The translations under genes and the position numbers were made by a program. From Diogma glabrata (lineage: Eukaryota; Arthropoda; Insecta; Diptera; Cylindrotomidae), in NCBI GenBank assembly GCA_963693315.1, contig OY856188.1, forward strand, positions 194,380,322 to 194,444,321: DNA of 64,000 nucleotides. The letters are read 5' to 3'. Under the pieces are notes generated by a model that searched no databases, was not told where the DNA came from, and saw nothing but the letters and a program-made list of their open reading frames with translations. The number at the start of each line of letters is the position of its first letter. The first letter of the stretch is position 1. Of the stretch, positions 1 through 11,900 are shown one piece after another.

Positions 1-124
1 AATTACAGTCGTGATCAAAGAATTCAAATGTTAAGAAGAATTGCTCATGTATATATAAGAAATCAAAATAATAAAAATACATAATCGTGAAAAAATGCAA
101 TCAATTTATTTTAGGATTCCTTTA

Positions 125-358
125 GGCCCGCTATACACTTGAGCTAAACTATGCGAACTATGCGAACTATGTTTTTAAAAAACTAATGTTTTAACGCGAA
201 TAATATTTTTTAAACAAAATGTAATGAATATAATGCTTCCCTTTTTATTTTATTTTTTTAAATTATTTGTTTCCGTAATGTTTTTTTTATAATTACGTTG
301 TATACAAAAAACATAGTTCGCATAGTTCACATAGTTTAGCTCAAGTGTATAGCGGGCC
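125..358. mobile_element. Harbinger-like MITE, 234 bp, with TTA target duplication
   Basis: Inverted ends of about 50 bp, beginning GGCCCGCTATACACTTGAGC on both sides, differ at only one place in the first 50 bases. The flanks are TTA at 122-124 and TTA at 359-361. A 3-bp TWA duplication is the habit of the PIF/Harbinger superfamily. The interior has no reading frame, so the element is non-autonomous. The near-identical arms suggest a fairly recent insertion. Confidence 0.8.
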
Positions 359-534
359 TTAATACTGCGTGTCGGTCTGTTGCCGTTCGCTATCTTGTAA
401 ACTATAAATCTTTTCGATCTAAAATTTGAGATGTGTATTGCTTAAATCATTTGGGATCCAAAATAAATTAAGTGGGAACAGGGGCGCACACGGAAAATGT
501 TTTAGGGGGGGGGGGGGGGGGTCCAAAGAATTTT

Positions 535-2030
535 TTAAAAATAAAAAGTGTTATGCTATAGAAATTACAATATTTGTCACAACAACACATAGATAACTTT
601 TAAGACCTAGGTCTCACAACAACTTGCATTCTGAGGTGTTGATGAATGTTATTTAAGCTTTTATGGATTTAACGTCCATGAGACTTTTGATTCGAGCAAA
701 GCATTCCATTTGTACGATTTGTACAAAGAAAACCCTCTGAATTATGTCACTATGATAGTGAGTGGTCTCAACATCCGAGCACTGCTGGTGACGAAATTTA
801 TAAAAAACAACGAGATCAGCAACAGATCGCAAATGTTGTATAGGGAAGCAAAATTTGATGTTAAATTTCGATCTCCCATAATTCGCATAGCACGAACAGA
901 GTCCAAAAGAGCTAGGATGGAAACAGATGTAGCGCTCTAGACTTGATAATAATACTCCATACAGAAACAAATATAGGACTTATAAATGTGGAGTAATTGA
1001 TGCGGAGTGAAATAGTTTTTACATCTAATAAAGAGGCCGAGATTTTTTGACACGCTTTTGGCCATCGCCATTATTTGATCGTTCCACAGTTGGAAATTAT
1101 GACTCCCAATAAGCGAAAGCTTTCACATTCGTCTAATTGTTCATCACACATTATTCTAATTGAAATATTATTTCGGAACTCAATCTTTGATCTGGAAGCT
1201 ACATCAATAGCTGTGTTTTAGAGGAATTAAAATAAACAAAATTTTGTCACCCCAATCGGCGATTTTTTTCTAGGTCTACGTTTACATTTTTCTCCGATTT
1301 ATTCGTTCGTGCATTTTACACTTTAAAAATATGGGGAGGAATGACTTGTACAGTGTACGATAGTCGATGATCATATGCAAAACTATTTATCGGATTACTG
1401 ATGATTTTCAACAGTGCGTTTATATAAATTAAATATAGACTGGGGAATAAAACTGAGCGTTGGGGTACACCAGCGTTAATTAATTTTGACTCAAAGGAAA
1501 AGCCATCGATGGATACCGATATGTATCGGTCGGTGAGAAAATTGTGAATCTTACGACTACGGGTTGAAATACGTACGCAACGAGCTTGTTGATCAGGTTG
1601 GCACCCCAGATTCGATTAAATGCTTCTAAGATGTCTAATGCGATAACATATGTTTTACAATTTTTTTCAAGTGTTCTGTTCCAACGATGTGTGACATAGT
1701 TCAATAGATCGGTTGTTGCGAAAACCGTATTTGCTGTCAGATATTAAATGGGTGCCTTCCAAAAATTTGGACATATGATTTTCGTTTATTTTAGATATGA
1801 CTAAGAGTAAGGTTATTGGACGGACTGGAAATTGGCTAGCTTCTAGCATGAAAGAAAAAATACCAGATTTATAAGATTTGTAGAAAATTTGGGTAAGAGG
1901 AGATGCAAGTGATGATCTTTTATTTCCACTCCTGAAAACTGCTTTGGGGCATTTTTTTAGGAGTTTCCAAAACGGTCGAGTTAAAAGCAAATCGTTCCGC
2001 GAGCAACGTGACTTTTCTTACTGCGTCAGT
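535..2030 (-). pseudogene. Decayed LINE reverse transcriptase, family 2
   Basis: Remnant of a CR1/jockey-like non-LTR retrotransposon ORF2 with many frameshifts. In order on the minus strand: VRPITLLLVISK and YGFRNNRS (RT blocks 1-2, near 1740-1830), VIALDILEAFNRIW (block A, near 1600), INAGVPQRS (block B, near 1475), then the FADD box degraded to FAYDH near 1370, and the post-RT HLRSVADLVVFYKF near 790. A 3' UTR runs to about 535. The catalytic aspartates are damaged and no single frame covers it. A related 3' UTR with a poly(A) tail occurs at 16700-16840. Confidence 0.7.
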
Positions 2031-2829
2031 GACGATTAAATCACTGCAATAACAAGAGGGATAGAAGATTTGGTACCAGACTTTAGGAAATGAATAGCAC
2101 AGTAAAAACTTTTGTCAGAAATGAACATAGTAGAAATTTTTCCGCTTTCACTCTGTTAATATCTGTTTTTTTGTTTTTGATTATCTTGATTCGGATTGGG
2201 AACGATTTAAGGGGTTTTTGTTATGAATCCAAATGTAACATAATCTACGTTTGCTTCTAAGGGCCAATTTGGCTGTTTTGGAAAACAAATATTTTTGTTG
2301 AGATTCCATTATTGAGAAGGATTATTCTAGTCAAACAAAATTTATGCTCTTTTATTAATATATTATTATTTTATTTTAATATTTTTTTAACTCAGATAAT
2401 GGACCAACCTACCAGAGTTTCAATCCTGGCCAAATCATAATTTGATTTTAACATATTTAAATTTATAAGTTCCTAAACCGATTAAATTTGATCCGAGTCT
2501 TGTTTGGGATTATAAAACTGCAGATTAGCAGGGACCAATTAATTCAAACATTTCTGCATATACTTTTCAGAAATAAAACACGTGGGAATGGGCAGGTTTA
2601 TTCCAATAGATCGTTTCGAAGACTGATATATGGGTTTTGAGTAAATGTAAAAATGTAATAAAATTTAAAAAAAATGCTTTTCGAAAGTATAACTAAAACA
2701 AACGTGATTTAGCGTATGGTTTTACGCTAAATTACGTAATTTTTATAAAGCCATTAGTATAGCCTACTTTGTAACCTAAGCCAATTCCTGTAGTTTCTAG
2801 CAAAATGGACCGGATCATTTTCGTAAAAA

Positions 2830-3640
2830 TATAATAAGTCATTATAATAAGACATCTGGGCAAGATAGTATTCCTTCAATTATTCTTAAAACATTTGCTA
2901 GGGTATTAGCATCAAATGTTCTATTTGTCATATAAGAAGAGAATTTTTTGGCAAATGACTAGTTTACAGCAGTTCCAAAAACGGTGCTAAAGCGGATCCA
3001 TCAAATTATAAACCCATATAAATCTTGTCAATTGTTTCTAAAATATTTGAGAAATACATTAATTTCATATTATGAACTTCTTAAGTCGTCAAAAATAATA
3101 TGAAACACAATACGGCTTCGTTAAAGAATTAATCGTCCCTGCATGGAATATTGTTCTCACATATGGAGTGCAGCATACATAAAAGTAGTTTGAAGGGTCT
3201 TGATTCTATACAGAATAGAACTATTAATCGGCGATTCAAATCTTAATAATTAGCTTGATTCCTTGTAGGTCGATGATTTAACGTAATTTTACAAATACAT
3301 TATAGATGAACGGGCGTTTGCCTTGATCAAATCGTTTAAGCCTGAGCCTGAAAATTTCGCACGTTACGTTAGCCCATATTTTACGGTTCGAGTGACAAGA
3401 TGCAGAACTTTCGCTTTTCAAAGTTAATTTTCAACAGAGCCTGGCATCTCTGGAACGCCTTACCGGCGTGAGTCTGCAATGATAATTTTTATACTCAAAT
3501 CTTTAAAATTAGCGTTCCAAAAATCCTCAAAGAAAATTGATCAATACTAACAAATTTTAGTTCCATAGTTAGCATCGTATCTTTTGATATTCAGAGACGT
3601 TGATCTATAATTTATTATCACTATATACACTATACAATAT
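2830..3640 (+). pseudogene. Internally deleted LINE reverse transcriptase, family 1
   Basis: Frameshifted remnant. Near 2845 it reads SGQDSIPSIILKTFAR, then ADPSNYKPI and KIFEKYINF. After about 3120 it jumps directly to PCMEYCSHIWSAAY and the FYKYII C-terminal region, so the catalytic palm is missing. The 3' UTR segment near 3556-3625 (TATTCAGAGACGTT...) also closes the LINE copies at 10.1 and 15.2 kb, which shows they are one family. Confidence 0.65.
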
Positions 3641-3919
3641 TTAAATTAAAAACAATACTGAAAAATTATCGGTTAGGGGGGGTCCGGACCCGAAACCCCC
3701 CTCCCCCCCTTGTGTGCGCGCCTGAGTGGGAATCATTTGTTTGATAGGGCTATGACGTGAAATCGTTCAAAACGTTTTTACTAAGTCAAAAACGGTTTCA
3801 TTTGAAAGATTGTGTCTCAAATCTCAATGGTCGTTACAATTGTTAGCATAGAATTCGTTTAAATTTATATATTATATACCGACTTCTGTTTTTTTACAAT
3901 AAAATGTTTTCCATGATAT

Positions 3920-3987
3920 GTTTTCGCGTGTGATTTTAGGATGTGATATTTTGATTTTAGGATGCGCTTTTTTTCGCGTGCGATTTT
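3920..3987. repeat. Start of a 29-bp satellite array (GATTTTAGGATGTGATATTT)
   Basis: Two to three units of a repeat with core GATTTTAGGATGTGATATTT and spacer TTCGCGTGT. The array stops abruptly at 3988 and resumes after 5417. Confidence 0.6.
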
Positions 3988-5417
3988 AAGTTAGTCTCCA
4001 CTGAGATCTAGTAGATCTACTCTCCAATAAAATCATCATTAAAACCAAATACACAATTTTTTAATATTTTAACAAAGTGTATTTTTTGTTTTATTCTAAA
4101 TTTTCACTTACAACCAAAATCAAATTTAATTATCAATGCCAGATCAATATATGCATGACAGATCTAGTTCCTAAATAATATATAGTAAAGTGGAGGCAGA
4201 TTTTTGTCTGCACCTCATATTATGAAGCAAACATGCAAAAACATCATGTTTTCCATATTATTCGGTAAAACAATTGTTAGCAAATGTTTGTTCGTGCTCA
4301 TATTTCGTGTCTCCACTAAACAAATCTATGTTTGCAAACGTTACCCAACGAATTTCGTTTCTACAGGAGAAAGTTTCTACAGCTTTTCCATAGGAAGACT
4401 ACACTACGATTCTATCTCGAATCTTTCTATAACATTTTAATGTCTTCTGATTGGTTAATTCTCTGATCAGTATGCCATCTTTATACAAGTTTAAATAAAG
4501 TGAACTAAAACAAGACAAAATTAACATTGTATAACTTTGTAGTTCATAAGTATGTTTTTTCGTGAGAAAATATTTTTCAATTTTAAGTAATGGTTTTTTT
4601 AAATATACAAAATATAATATGAACTATAAAAACGCGAAAGTGTACTTAAGTAAAGAGAAAAATTTACAAAAAATGCTTGTCTATAAACAAACATTTTTGT
4701 TCAAATTTTTACAGAGAGTAAATAATTATGGCAGCTGATAAGCAATCTGGTTCTGGTAACAATAAACTTTGAAGACAGTCATGGAGAAAAGTAAAATAGC
4801 CATTTTTCGGTAAGTATTTAAAACTATTTTATTTCAATAAAATAAATTCTTTTACATTTTCAGATGCATCGAGAGAAAAACAGAAATAATATAAATTTTG
4901 TATTAAAGTAGCACTATATAACTATGTACTAAATCTAAATAAATAAATTTATTAGAAATAAAATGAAATTCAACTAAAATAAAATATGTTTTAATTATTG
5001 CAATGTTAACAACTAACAAAATTTCTTTGAAGAATCGTTTAAGAAAGTAGTCCAAATTTCACTAACGAATCGTTGTGGAATATTCCACTGCGATTCAAGT
5101 GGTAGTATTACATGATGAATCGTACTAGAGCATTCGTTCACGAATCTGGCGGACATTTTATTTATTTACATACAAATTTCCATACCTTTTCCATCACGAT
5201 TCTACACCTCAGAGAAGAAGCTTCTTCATCGATTCATGAACGAATCGATAGCATTTTATTCGCTGGGTAAGGCTGAAATTCACATAAAACAGAAACAGAA
5301 TTTCATACAAATTTGACAGCAACAGAATTTTTTACTGTCAAATTTGTATGAAATTATGTTTTTGTTGCATGTGAATGCCCAGCAAACGTTCAGCGCGGTT
5401 AGTGGAGACGAGCCTAA
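3988..5417. mobile_element. 1.4-kb insertion within the satellite array, ends GTCTCCACT
   Basis: The left end has TTAGTCTCCACT and the right end the inverse, AGTGGAGACGAG. The same satellite lies immediately outside both ends, so this block was probably inserted into the array. Inside are a short hairpin at 4190-4217 (GGAGGCAGA against TCTGCACC), repeated ACGAATC motifs and the hairpin MITE at 5262-5383. No coding sequence was recognised. No target duplication is clear. Confidence 0.4.
5262..5383. repeat. Hairpin element with ends GCTGGG
   Basis: An imperfect inverted repeat covers almost the whole 122 bp. Its centre is perfect: TTTCATACAAATTTGACAG at 5309-5327 pairs with the reverse copy at 5336-5354 across an 8-nt loop. 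The outer parts (GCTGGG and ATTCACAT) also pair. It looks like a small MITE or a foldback. Confidence 0.5.
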
Positions 5418-5695
5418 AGAAAGCAATATTTTTACGCGTGTGATTTTAGGATATGATATTTTTCACGTGTGATTTTAGGATGTGATATTTTTTCGCGTGT
5501 GAATTAAGGATGTGATATTTTCTAGCGTGTGATTTTAGGATGTGTTATTTTCTCGCGTGTGATTTTAGGATGTGATATTTTCGTGATGTGATATTTTTGT
5601 GATGTGATATTTTCGTATAGTGTGATTTTTTCGCTGTGATATTTTCGACGTGATATTATTTAGTGTGGGATTTTTTCATGTGATATTTTATCACG
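5418..5695. repeat. Satellite array, about 29-bp unit, decaying to shorter units
   Basis: Five well-kept units of GATTTTAGGATGTGATATTT with a CGCGTGT spacer are followed by shortened units built around GATGTGATATTTTCGT. The array ends near 5695. It has no coding potential. Confidence 0.7.
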
Positions 5696-8158
5696 ACACC
5701 TAAATAAAATATGTTTAGGACAGACAAAAAATGATGGATTTTGGAATCAGTATGTTGCGGTGCAAAGAGGTAACGGTTCTTTTAGTTATACTTGATTTTA
5801 TTTCTCAGTACATATTTGCTTTGGTATTCTTGCTTTTGCTGAGTCTCAAAACTATAAAATAGTTCGATAATTTCTAATCTAATTATTAATGTTAATTGCG
5901 GACAAAATTAAAACTCAACATTTAAAATTTCTATATATTTATTTTGTTGCCATATATTTTTTTATGTTTTGTTTTTATTTTTACAATTAATTACTACATC
6001 TTAAATTATTTATCAATTAACACTCTGTAATAGTTTTTTTTTACTTTTAAACATAATATTTAATTCCTTTTTTTTTTTTTTGCTTTTTTTAAGTATTTTC
6101 TCTAGCCTAAAACACTAATTTTACTAATAAAAAACTTAAAAAGAAACAAGATTTAAATAAAACAGAATATATATACATATAGATATATACAGGCTAAACC
6201 AACCGTTACAGATGTTAGCTATGTAAAATTAGGAACATATTGGATCATCCTGTTATACATTTATATTAAATTTTCTTAAAATTAAAATGCAGTCTGATAT
6301 ATATTTTATTTAATATAATAAATTTATTTACTTAAATCATTTTTTTTCCTTTTTTTTTATTTATAAAAATAAATTAATTTTTTTTTTCGTTTTGTTTTAT
6401 TTAGTTTAAATTATTTAAAATAAATAACATTTTTTATTATTATATTTGTTACTGTTCCCTAAACATATAAAGCTTAAAATAATAGTTAAGCTGCTATTGT
6501 TGATGATGATTGTGTTTTAATTATTTTAATAATTTAATAGATACAACTAGTGTTTTATACATATCTAAATAAAATTAATTTTTTTTTGTAGATTTTCATA
6601 GTTTATAAATCAGCGGTCATTGGAATATATTTGTGGGTATGTCTTCTAGTATTACCGGCTTTTTCAATCATATCTGCGTTGTTTGTTTTTGTTTTAAATA
6701 TTTAAAAAAAAATTTAATATAGAGAAGAAAATTATTAATGAAAATAACATACAATAAAATTATAAAATAAATAATAGAGAGATTGATTGAAGTTAGTTGC
6801 AATGGTTTCATTTTTTATGTCGATTTCTTGTTTATGAAAAAATAAAGCTTTGTGATGTTAATTAATGTAAAATGATTATAATTATTAACCATTTAAAATT
6901 TATTATGTGTAGTAAATAAATTTATTACTTACAAATATAAAAAATTTAATTAATAAAAGGAATTTAATTAAATGCTGTTGGATATAAAAAGGGTTTACAA
7001 TAACACATCATTCTCATATTTAAATTTGATGTTTGAAGGAGTTGTTATTAATTTATGATTGTTCCAAGGAATTGTTTAACATTTAATATATCTTTAATGC
7101 TAAGTTCGATATTAATCTATAAATTTTATCAAAATTTTCATTATAATTTAAAATTTTTTTTTTTCGGAAATATTTCCGAGTCATAAAAATTTCAAGTAAC
7201 AATTTTTTAAGAAATTAAAGTACCAATTACCTTCGTTTTTCTGTGTAGAATTGATTTTTGTTTATTTTGCCAATACAATGGTTTTTTTACCCCAATGAAA
7301 TATAATATAAATGCCTAATTTTTAAACAATTATTGATAACATGTTAAATAAAATGTTAATTGAGATAAGAGTAATATGTGATAAATGCCTTTTTTATAAT
7401 TTAAATATATAAGTAAGTTTGACAAAAAAAAACCGGTAATAAATAAATGCAATAAAATTATTGTTAGTAGTAACTACTTATAAACATCTTATCTCAATTA
7501 ATAAAATTATATTTTAATAACTTAATAAAAAATTAAATAGTTAAAATATTTAGTTTGTAATATCATGCGCGCCAGAATGTTTTTTTTTAAATTTAATTAA
7601 AAATTTATAAATTTTTAGATTTATATAACAATTAATGTTCAATTTTATTTTAATAACACATTTATTTTTTTTAAAAAACAAGAGGTATGTCAGTTTTTTT
7701 ATAGCTTTATATTAAAATTATGACAAAAAGTAGATTTAATAGAATTTTATAATATAAGAAATAATTATCAAATACATAAATATCTTTATGTAGTAAGTAG
7801 TTTTCAACTTTTTTGTTTGAAAATTCTATTAAACTTAAGCTTTTGTATAATTTTAAAGATATTAATTATTTATTTATTTTATGTGTGTTTTTATTTATCT
7901 CATTAATGTGATGAACAAATAAAAAATAAAACTTAGAAGAAAAACAAAAAAAACTATTTTTCTTATAAATTATCAAAAAAAAAAATTAATGAGTAAAAAT
8001 ATATAAATTAATTTTAAAAATAGTTAAAATACATAATTACAAGATTCAAAATATTAAAAGGATAACAAACAAAAACAAATTATTTAATTATTAAAATTAG
8101 TATTAATTCTAATTTGTGTGGGTGTTTTCTGTTGATGTATATTTTAATGTCATTCACT
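5696..8158. other. AT-rich 3' flank of the Tret1-like gene
   Basis: No gene was recognised. The stretch is extremely AT-rich with many poly-T and poly-A runs. On the minus strand several AATAAA-like signals (TTTATT on the plus strand, for example near 7868) could end the transporter transcript, but none can be singled out. The last few hundred bases before 8158 are probably its 3' UTR. Confidence 0.5.
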
Positions 8159-8935
8159 TTAATGTGTCTTACCTGATAACATTAATTGAATTTCCGCATT
8201 TGTTTTGCCTTTCGTTTCGGGTACTTTTATTGCTACGAATATTGTGCAAATAATCATCCATGCACCGAAGAACCAGAATGTCACATCGGAACCTAAACCG
8301 CTGATTAACATACCAAATGTTTTTGTTACTAAAAATACCAAGACCCAATTGAAGATGACTGTAATAGCCGTTGCTGAACTTTTAACATCAGGTGCGAATA
8401 GTTCTCCCATCATCATCCATGGAATTGGTCCGAAACCAAGTGAAAAGCTTACAATGAATAATACAACCGACAATAATGGTAACCATCCAATAGCTGATAC
8501 ATCAGATCCACCATCTTTTATATTGAAATAGATTCCAAGAGTGATTAAACAGATACCCATTACAATACTACTTTGTAGTAATAATAACCGACGACCAGCT
8601 TTTTCGATAAGCACAGCAGAAACAAATGTCATTACAACTTGAACAGCACCAACAACAATTGAACACACCCCAGGATCCATCGTACTACCTGCCGATTGGA
8701 AAATTGGATTTGTGTAAAATATGACTGCGTTTACACCTGAAAACTGTTGGAACAACATCAATGCAAGTGAAATCATTAATGCAACACGATTTGTAACATT
8801 TGATACAAGATCTTTGACTGATGCTTTTCCACGGACTGCATCTAAATCAGTTTGTATTGCTTGAAGAGCTGAACGTGTATTACTTTGTTGACCCCAGAAC
8901 CATTTTAATGCGACAGCAGCATCATTTCGACGATC
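8159..8935 (-). CDS. Tret1-like exon 6 (helices 7-12 and C-terminus)
   Basis: Encodes residues 295-552. The acceptor TATTCTAG ends at 8936. It holds the central cytosolic loop (DRRNDAAVALKWFWG), helix 7 QQFSGVNAVIFY, GRRLLLL after helix 8, GFGPIPWMMMGELF in helix 10 and VPETKGKT after helix 12. Translation stops at TAA 8159-8161 after LSGKTH. The sequence TCAG followed by GTAAGA at 8167-8172 could instead be a donor to an unseen last exon. Reading through to the stop gives a normal tail length, so I prefer that. Confidence 0.9.
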   Translation of the reverse strand, partial: DRRNDAAVALKWFWGQQSNTRSALQAIQTDLDAVRGKASVKDLVSNVTNRVALMISLALMLFQQFSGVNAVIFYTNPIFQSAGSTMDPGVCSIVVGAVQVVMTFVSAVLIEKAGRRLLLLQSSIVMGICLITLGIYFNIKDGGSDVSAIGWLPLLSVVLFIVSFSLGFGPIPWMMMGELFAPDVKSSATAITVIFNWVLVFLVTKTFGMLISGLGSDVTFWFFGAWMIICTIFVAIKVPETKGKTNAEIQLMLSGKTH

Positions 8936-11900
8936 CTAGAATAAAAAACAAAATCGTATTAATTATCAATATTTGATTTGTTGATTGTCGATTTGTTATT
9001 TAATGTTAACGCAATCGAAAAATCTATAGTTGTTTTTTTATTGAAGATTTTTTTTTTATAAATATGTTTTATAGAATTCATTTACAAAAAAACCATTTAA
9101 TTGATAGTTAAATTAAAACTAGCAATTTCGTCTACCTAGAACAATGAATTCAGTTTCTTTTTTCTTTATTCAAATTAACTTGAAGTTTAGACGACCGGTG
9201 ATAGCAACCGTTGTACAAATGGAATACCAACATTGAGTGAAATAAACCCAATCAACAATGCCAACAAATCAATTATAATTATATTAACGACAACACTCAC
9301 GAATTGAAAAACCAACTGTATCGTTAAGACAAACGTTAAAGGAGCCGTTCTTTGATGTCAATAGCGAATTAAAATAATTTAAGACTTACTTCCAAATCTC
9401 ATTTTCGCTCTTCTAGATTGCGAAATCTTTGCTATTATAGCATCAAATTTAGCATCAAAACACAAATGTAACACTCCTCCAGAAAAGCGTACTAATTACT
9501 TCTATAGCAAGATCCATCAATACCAAACTCAAAAATTCATTGGTATGGTGAATTATAATCAAATTTTCATACCCCGATTAACCGAATTGTTAGGTTCTTT
9601 TTGTAGGTATTTTAAGGTAGGTAAACACAAATTCTTAGCTTGCCTTCGCTAGATAAATTTAACGAGCCTTTCTCAAAAGTAAGACCATCTTTCACCAAAA
9701 ACTTTCCTTGCACATCCGTTAGTTTTGACGATATTTTTTTAATTAATTCAAACGGAGAAAAAGGAAAATTATAATTTTTGATCGAGTTTAAAAATTCAGA
9801 GAAATAAATATAATAAATAGTTTGTTAATTTCTAATTTGTTGTTTTGATCAATTGATATGACAATCTCTCCTACTCCTGTCTCTGCTTTTGGCGTCCGAG
9901 GTAACATCAGATAATACATACCACTGGCAATAGCAGCGCTGGCAGAAAAACTCTATTCAGTCACCAGTAGCATCCTCAATCCTAGTTATAAAGAATGGCT
10001 TGATGATGCCACGCTATTGCTTGCTCGAAGAAATGTGTCACCATATAACTCTATATATGGGCTTTTTTTATCATAAGACATGTTTAGTGTTATAAATAAA
10101 TTATAAATTAACGTCTCTGAATATCCGAAGATACCATGCCAACTGTGGTTTGAAATTAGTAGACATGGATTATCAGGGAAAACCCATAAGGGTAAGGCAT
10201 TCCATAGATAAGAAAGGCTACAATTCTACATTTTGCTATTTGAACGGTGAATGGGTGGGCCATTGTTCTGGTGGAACGAGAAAAAATAGCGGGTTTAGGT
10301 CCTTAATATGTATATGTCCTTATAATGTATTTGTAGAATATCGTCAAATCAGCGACATTTCTTCTATGCTGTAGCGAATCAAGCTCGTTGGTAAGATTTG
10401 AATTGCCAATCAATTTAATTGCTTTCCGTTGGAAAGTGTCTAGACAGTTTAAAGAGGTTGGGTATGCTCTACCCCAGATATGAGAACAGTACTCCATGCA
10501 GGGGCGAATAAATGATTTATATATCAAGAGAAGGTGTTCGCTATCGAAAAAGATTAGCAAGATTGAAAATGTGATTATTCCACTTCATAATTTTTAGCCT
10601 TGGCTTCCAAAAGTTTGATAGATTCCTTTTCTTCCAGGTCGTTAAAATCAAATTTTAATGGAAATGGGTTAGATGTAGATAATCTTTAAAGTGGCAAAGT
10701 GGCAGTTTGTATGACCTCATTCTAAAACTGTTTTAAGATCAGAGTTTAAGGAATCTATCAAATTTGATCTATGGTTGTTAAGAACATCTGATGAAGTACT
10801 ATCATCGGCGAAACTATGAATGGAATGAACGGTAGATTCCACCGTTCATTCCATTCATAGTTTTCATTAATATATATAAGAAAAAGAGTGGGTCACAAGT
10901 CATTAATATATATAAGAAAAAGAGTGGGAGACAAAGCCGTTATAAGGCACTCCTACGTTGGTAGAAAATGTTTCCGATGATATCCCATCGACATTTACTT
11001 GAAACTCTCCCAGTTAAAAAGTTTTGAATCCAAGAAATAAGTTGCTCTTCCACACCATAACATCTCATCTTGCATATAAGGTTGTCGTGTCATACTTTGT
11101 CAAAGACCTTGGATATATGCAGTGCTCACGTGACTTGTTATAAGATAGCAAATCTCCTGTCGATCGTGCTTGTCGAAACCCATATTGCCTTCCATTAAAA
11201 ATGTTTGAAGATTCCAAATAAGTCATAATATTATAGTTAATATATTTTTCGAACACTTTCGATACAACCGACAAAATGGATATCGGTCTGTAAATACTTG
11301 GATCATTCTTTTTTCCGATTTTTGATACAGGTTGAATTCAAAAGCAAACTTGTACAATAGATAGAAGATTTTTTTGAGAGTTGGGGCTTGCTCTCTAGAA
11401 AAGGTTTTCAGTATGATGGGAGAGATATTATCATGGCCTGATGATTTATTAGAATTTATTTGCAAACGCACCTTACGTATGACATTCATGCGAAAGATGA
11501 CACGCTTCATTTTGTACGGTACCTGAGGAATTGGTTTTGGATGGAAATTCGGCGCAGTTAAAGTTAAGTTTTCAGAAAATTGTTTTCCAAGCAGATCAGC
11601 TTTTTCTTTTGGGTTTATTGTGGGTGGTCATTATGATTTATGAATTAAAGGTAGTAGTGACAATTGAGTGAAATTGTTTTGCACTGCTTTAACGGCCTTA
11701 AAAAACTGTAGATAACCCGTAGGATGCTCGACAAATTTCGCTGCTTTTGTGATTTTTTTCTTTGTTTATCAATAACCGACATATTTTCCTGGCTACTTTA
11801 TATTTTCGCAAGGTATTTAAATTGCTTGTTTTAATGTAATTGCGAAACGCAATTGTTTTTTTTTTTTGTTTAATTGCTTCTTTGCATTTTTTGTTGAACC

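Larger units (their letters stand above)
479..3724. mobile_element. hAT-type element carrying LINE fragments, 8-bp target duplication
   Basis: The ends are CAGGGGCGCACAC (left) and, inverted, CAGGCGCGCACAC (right), each followed inward by a G-rich run (G tract near 505-522; GGGGGGAGGGGGG reading in from the right). The flanks are exactly AGTGGGAA at 471-478 and 3725-3732. CAG ends with 8-bp duplications define hAT elements. No hAT transposase is visible inside. Instead the interior holds two dead LINE fragments pointing outward with their 3' ends. Confidence 0.75.

Noticed and set aside
505..522. G run considered as a telomere or G-quadruplex locus
   Set aside because: It is part of a known style of hAT terminal region, with a matching inverted run at the other end.
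8205..8531. Plus-strand 108-codon frame
   Set aside because: Complement of the transporter's last exon; a shadow.
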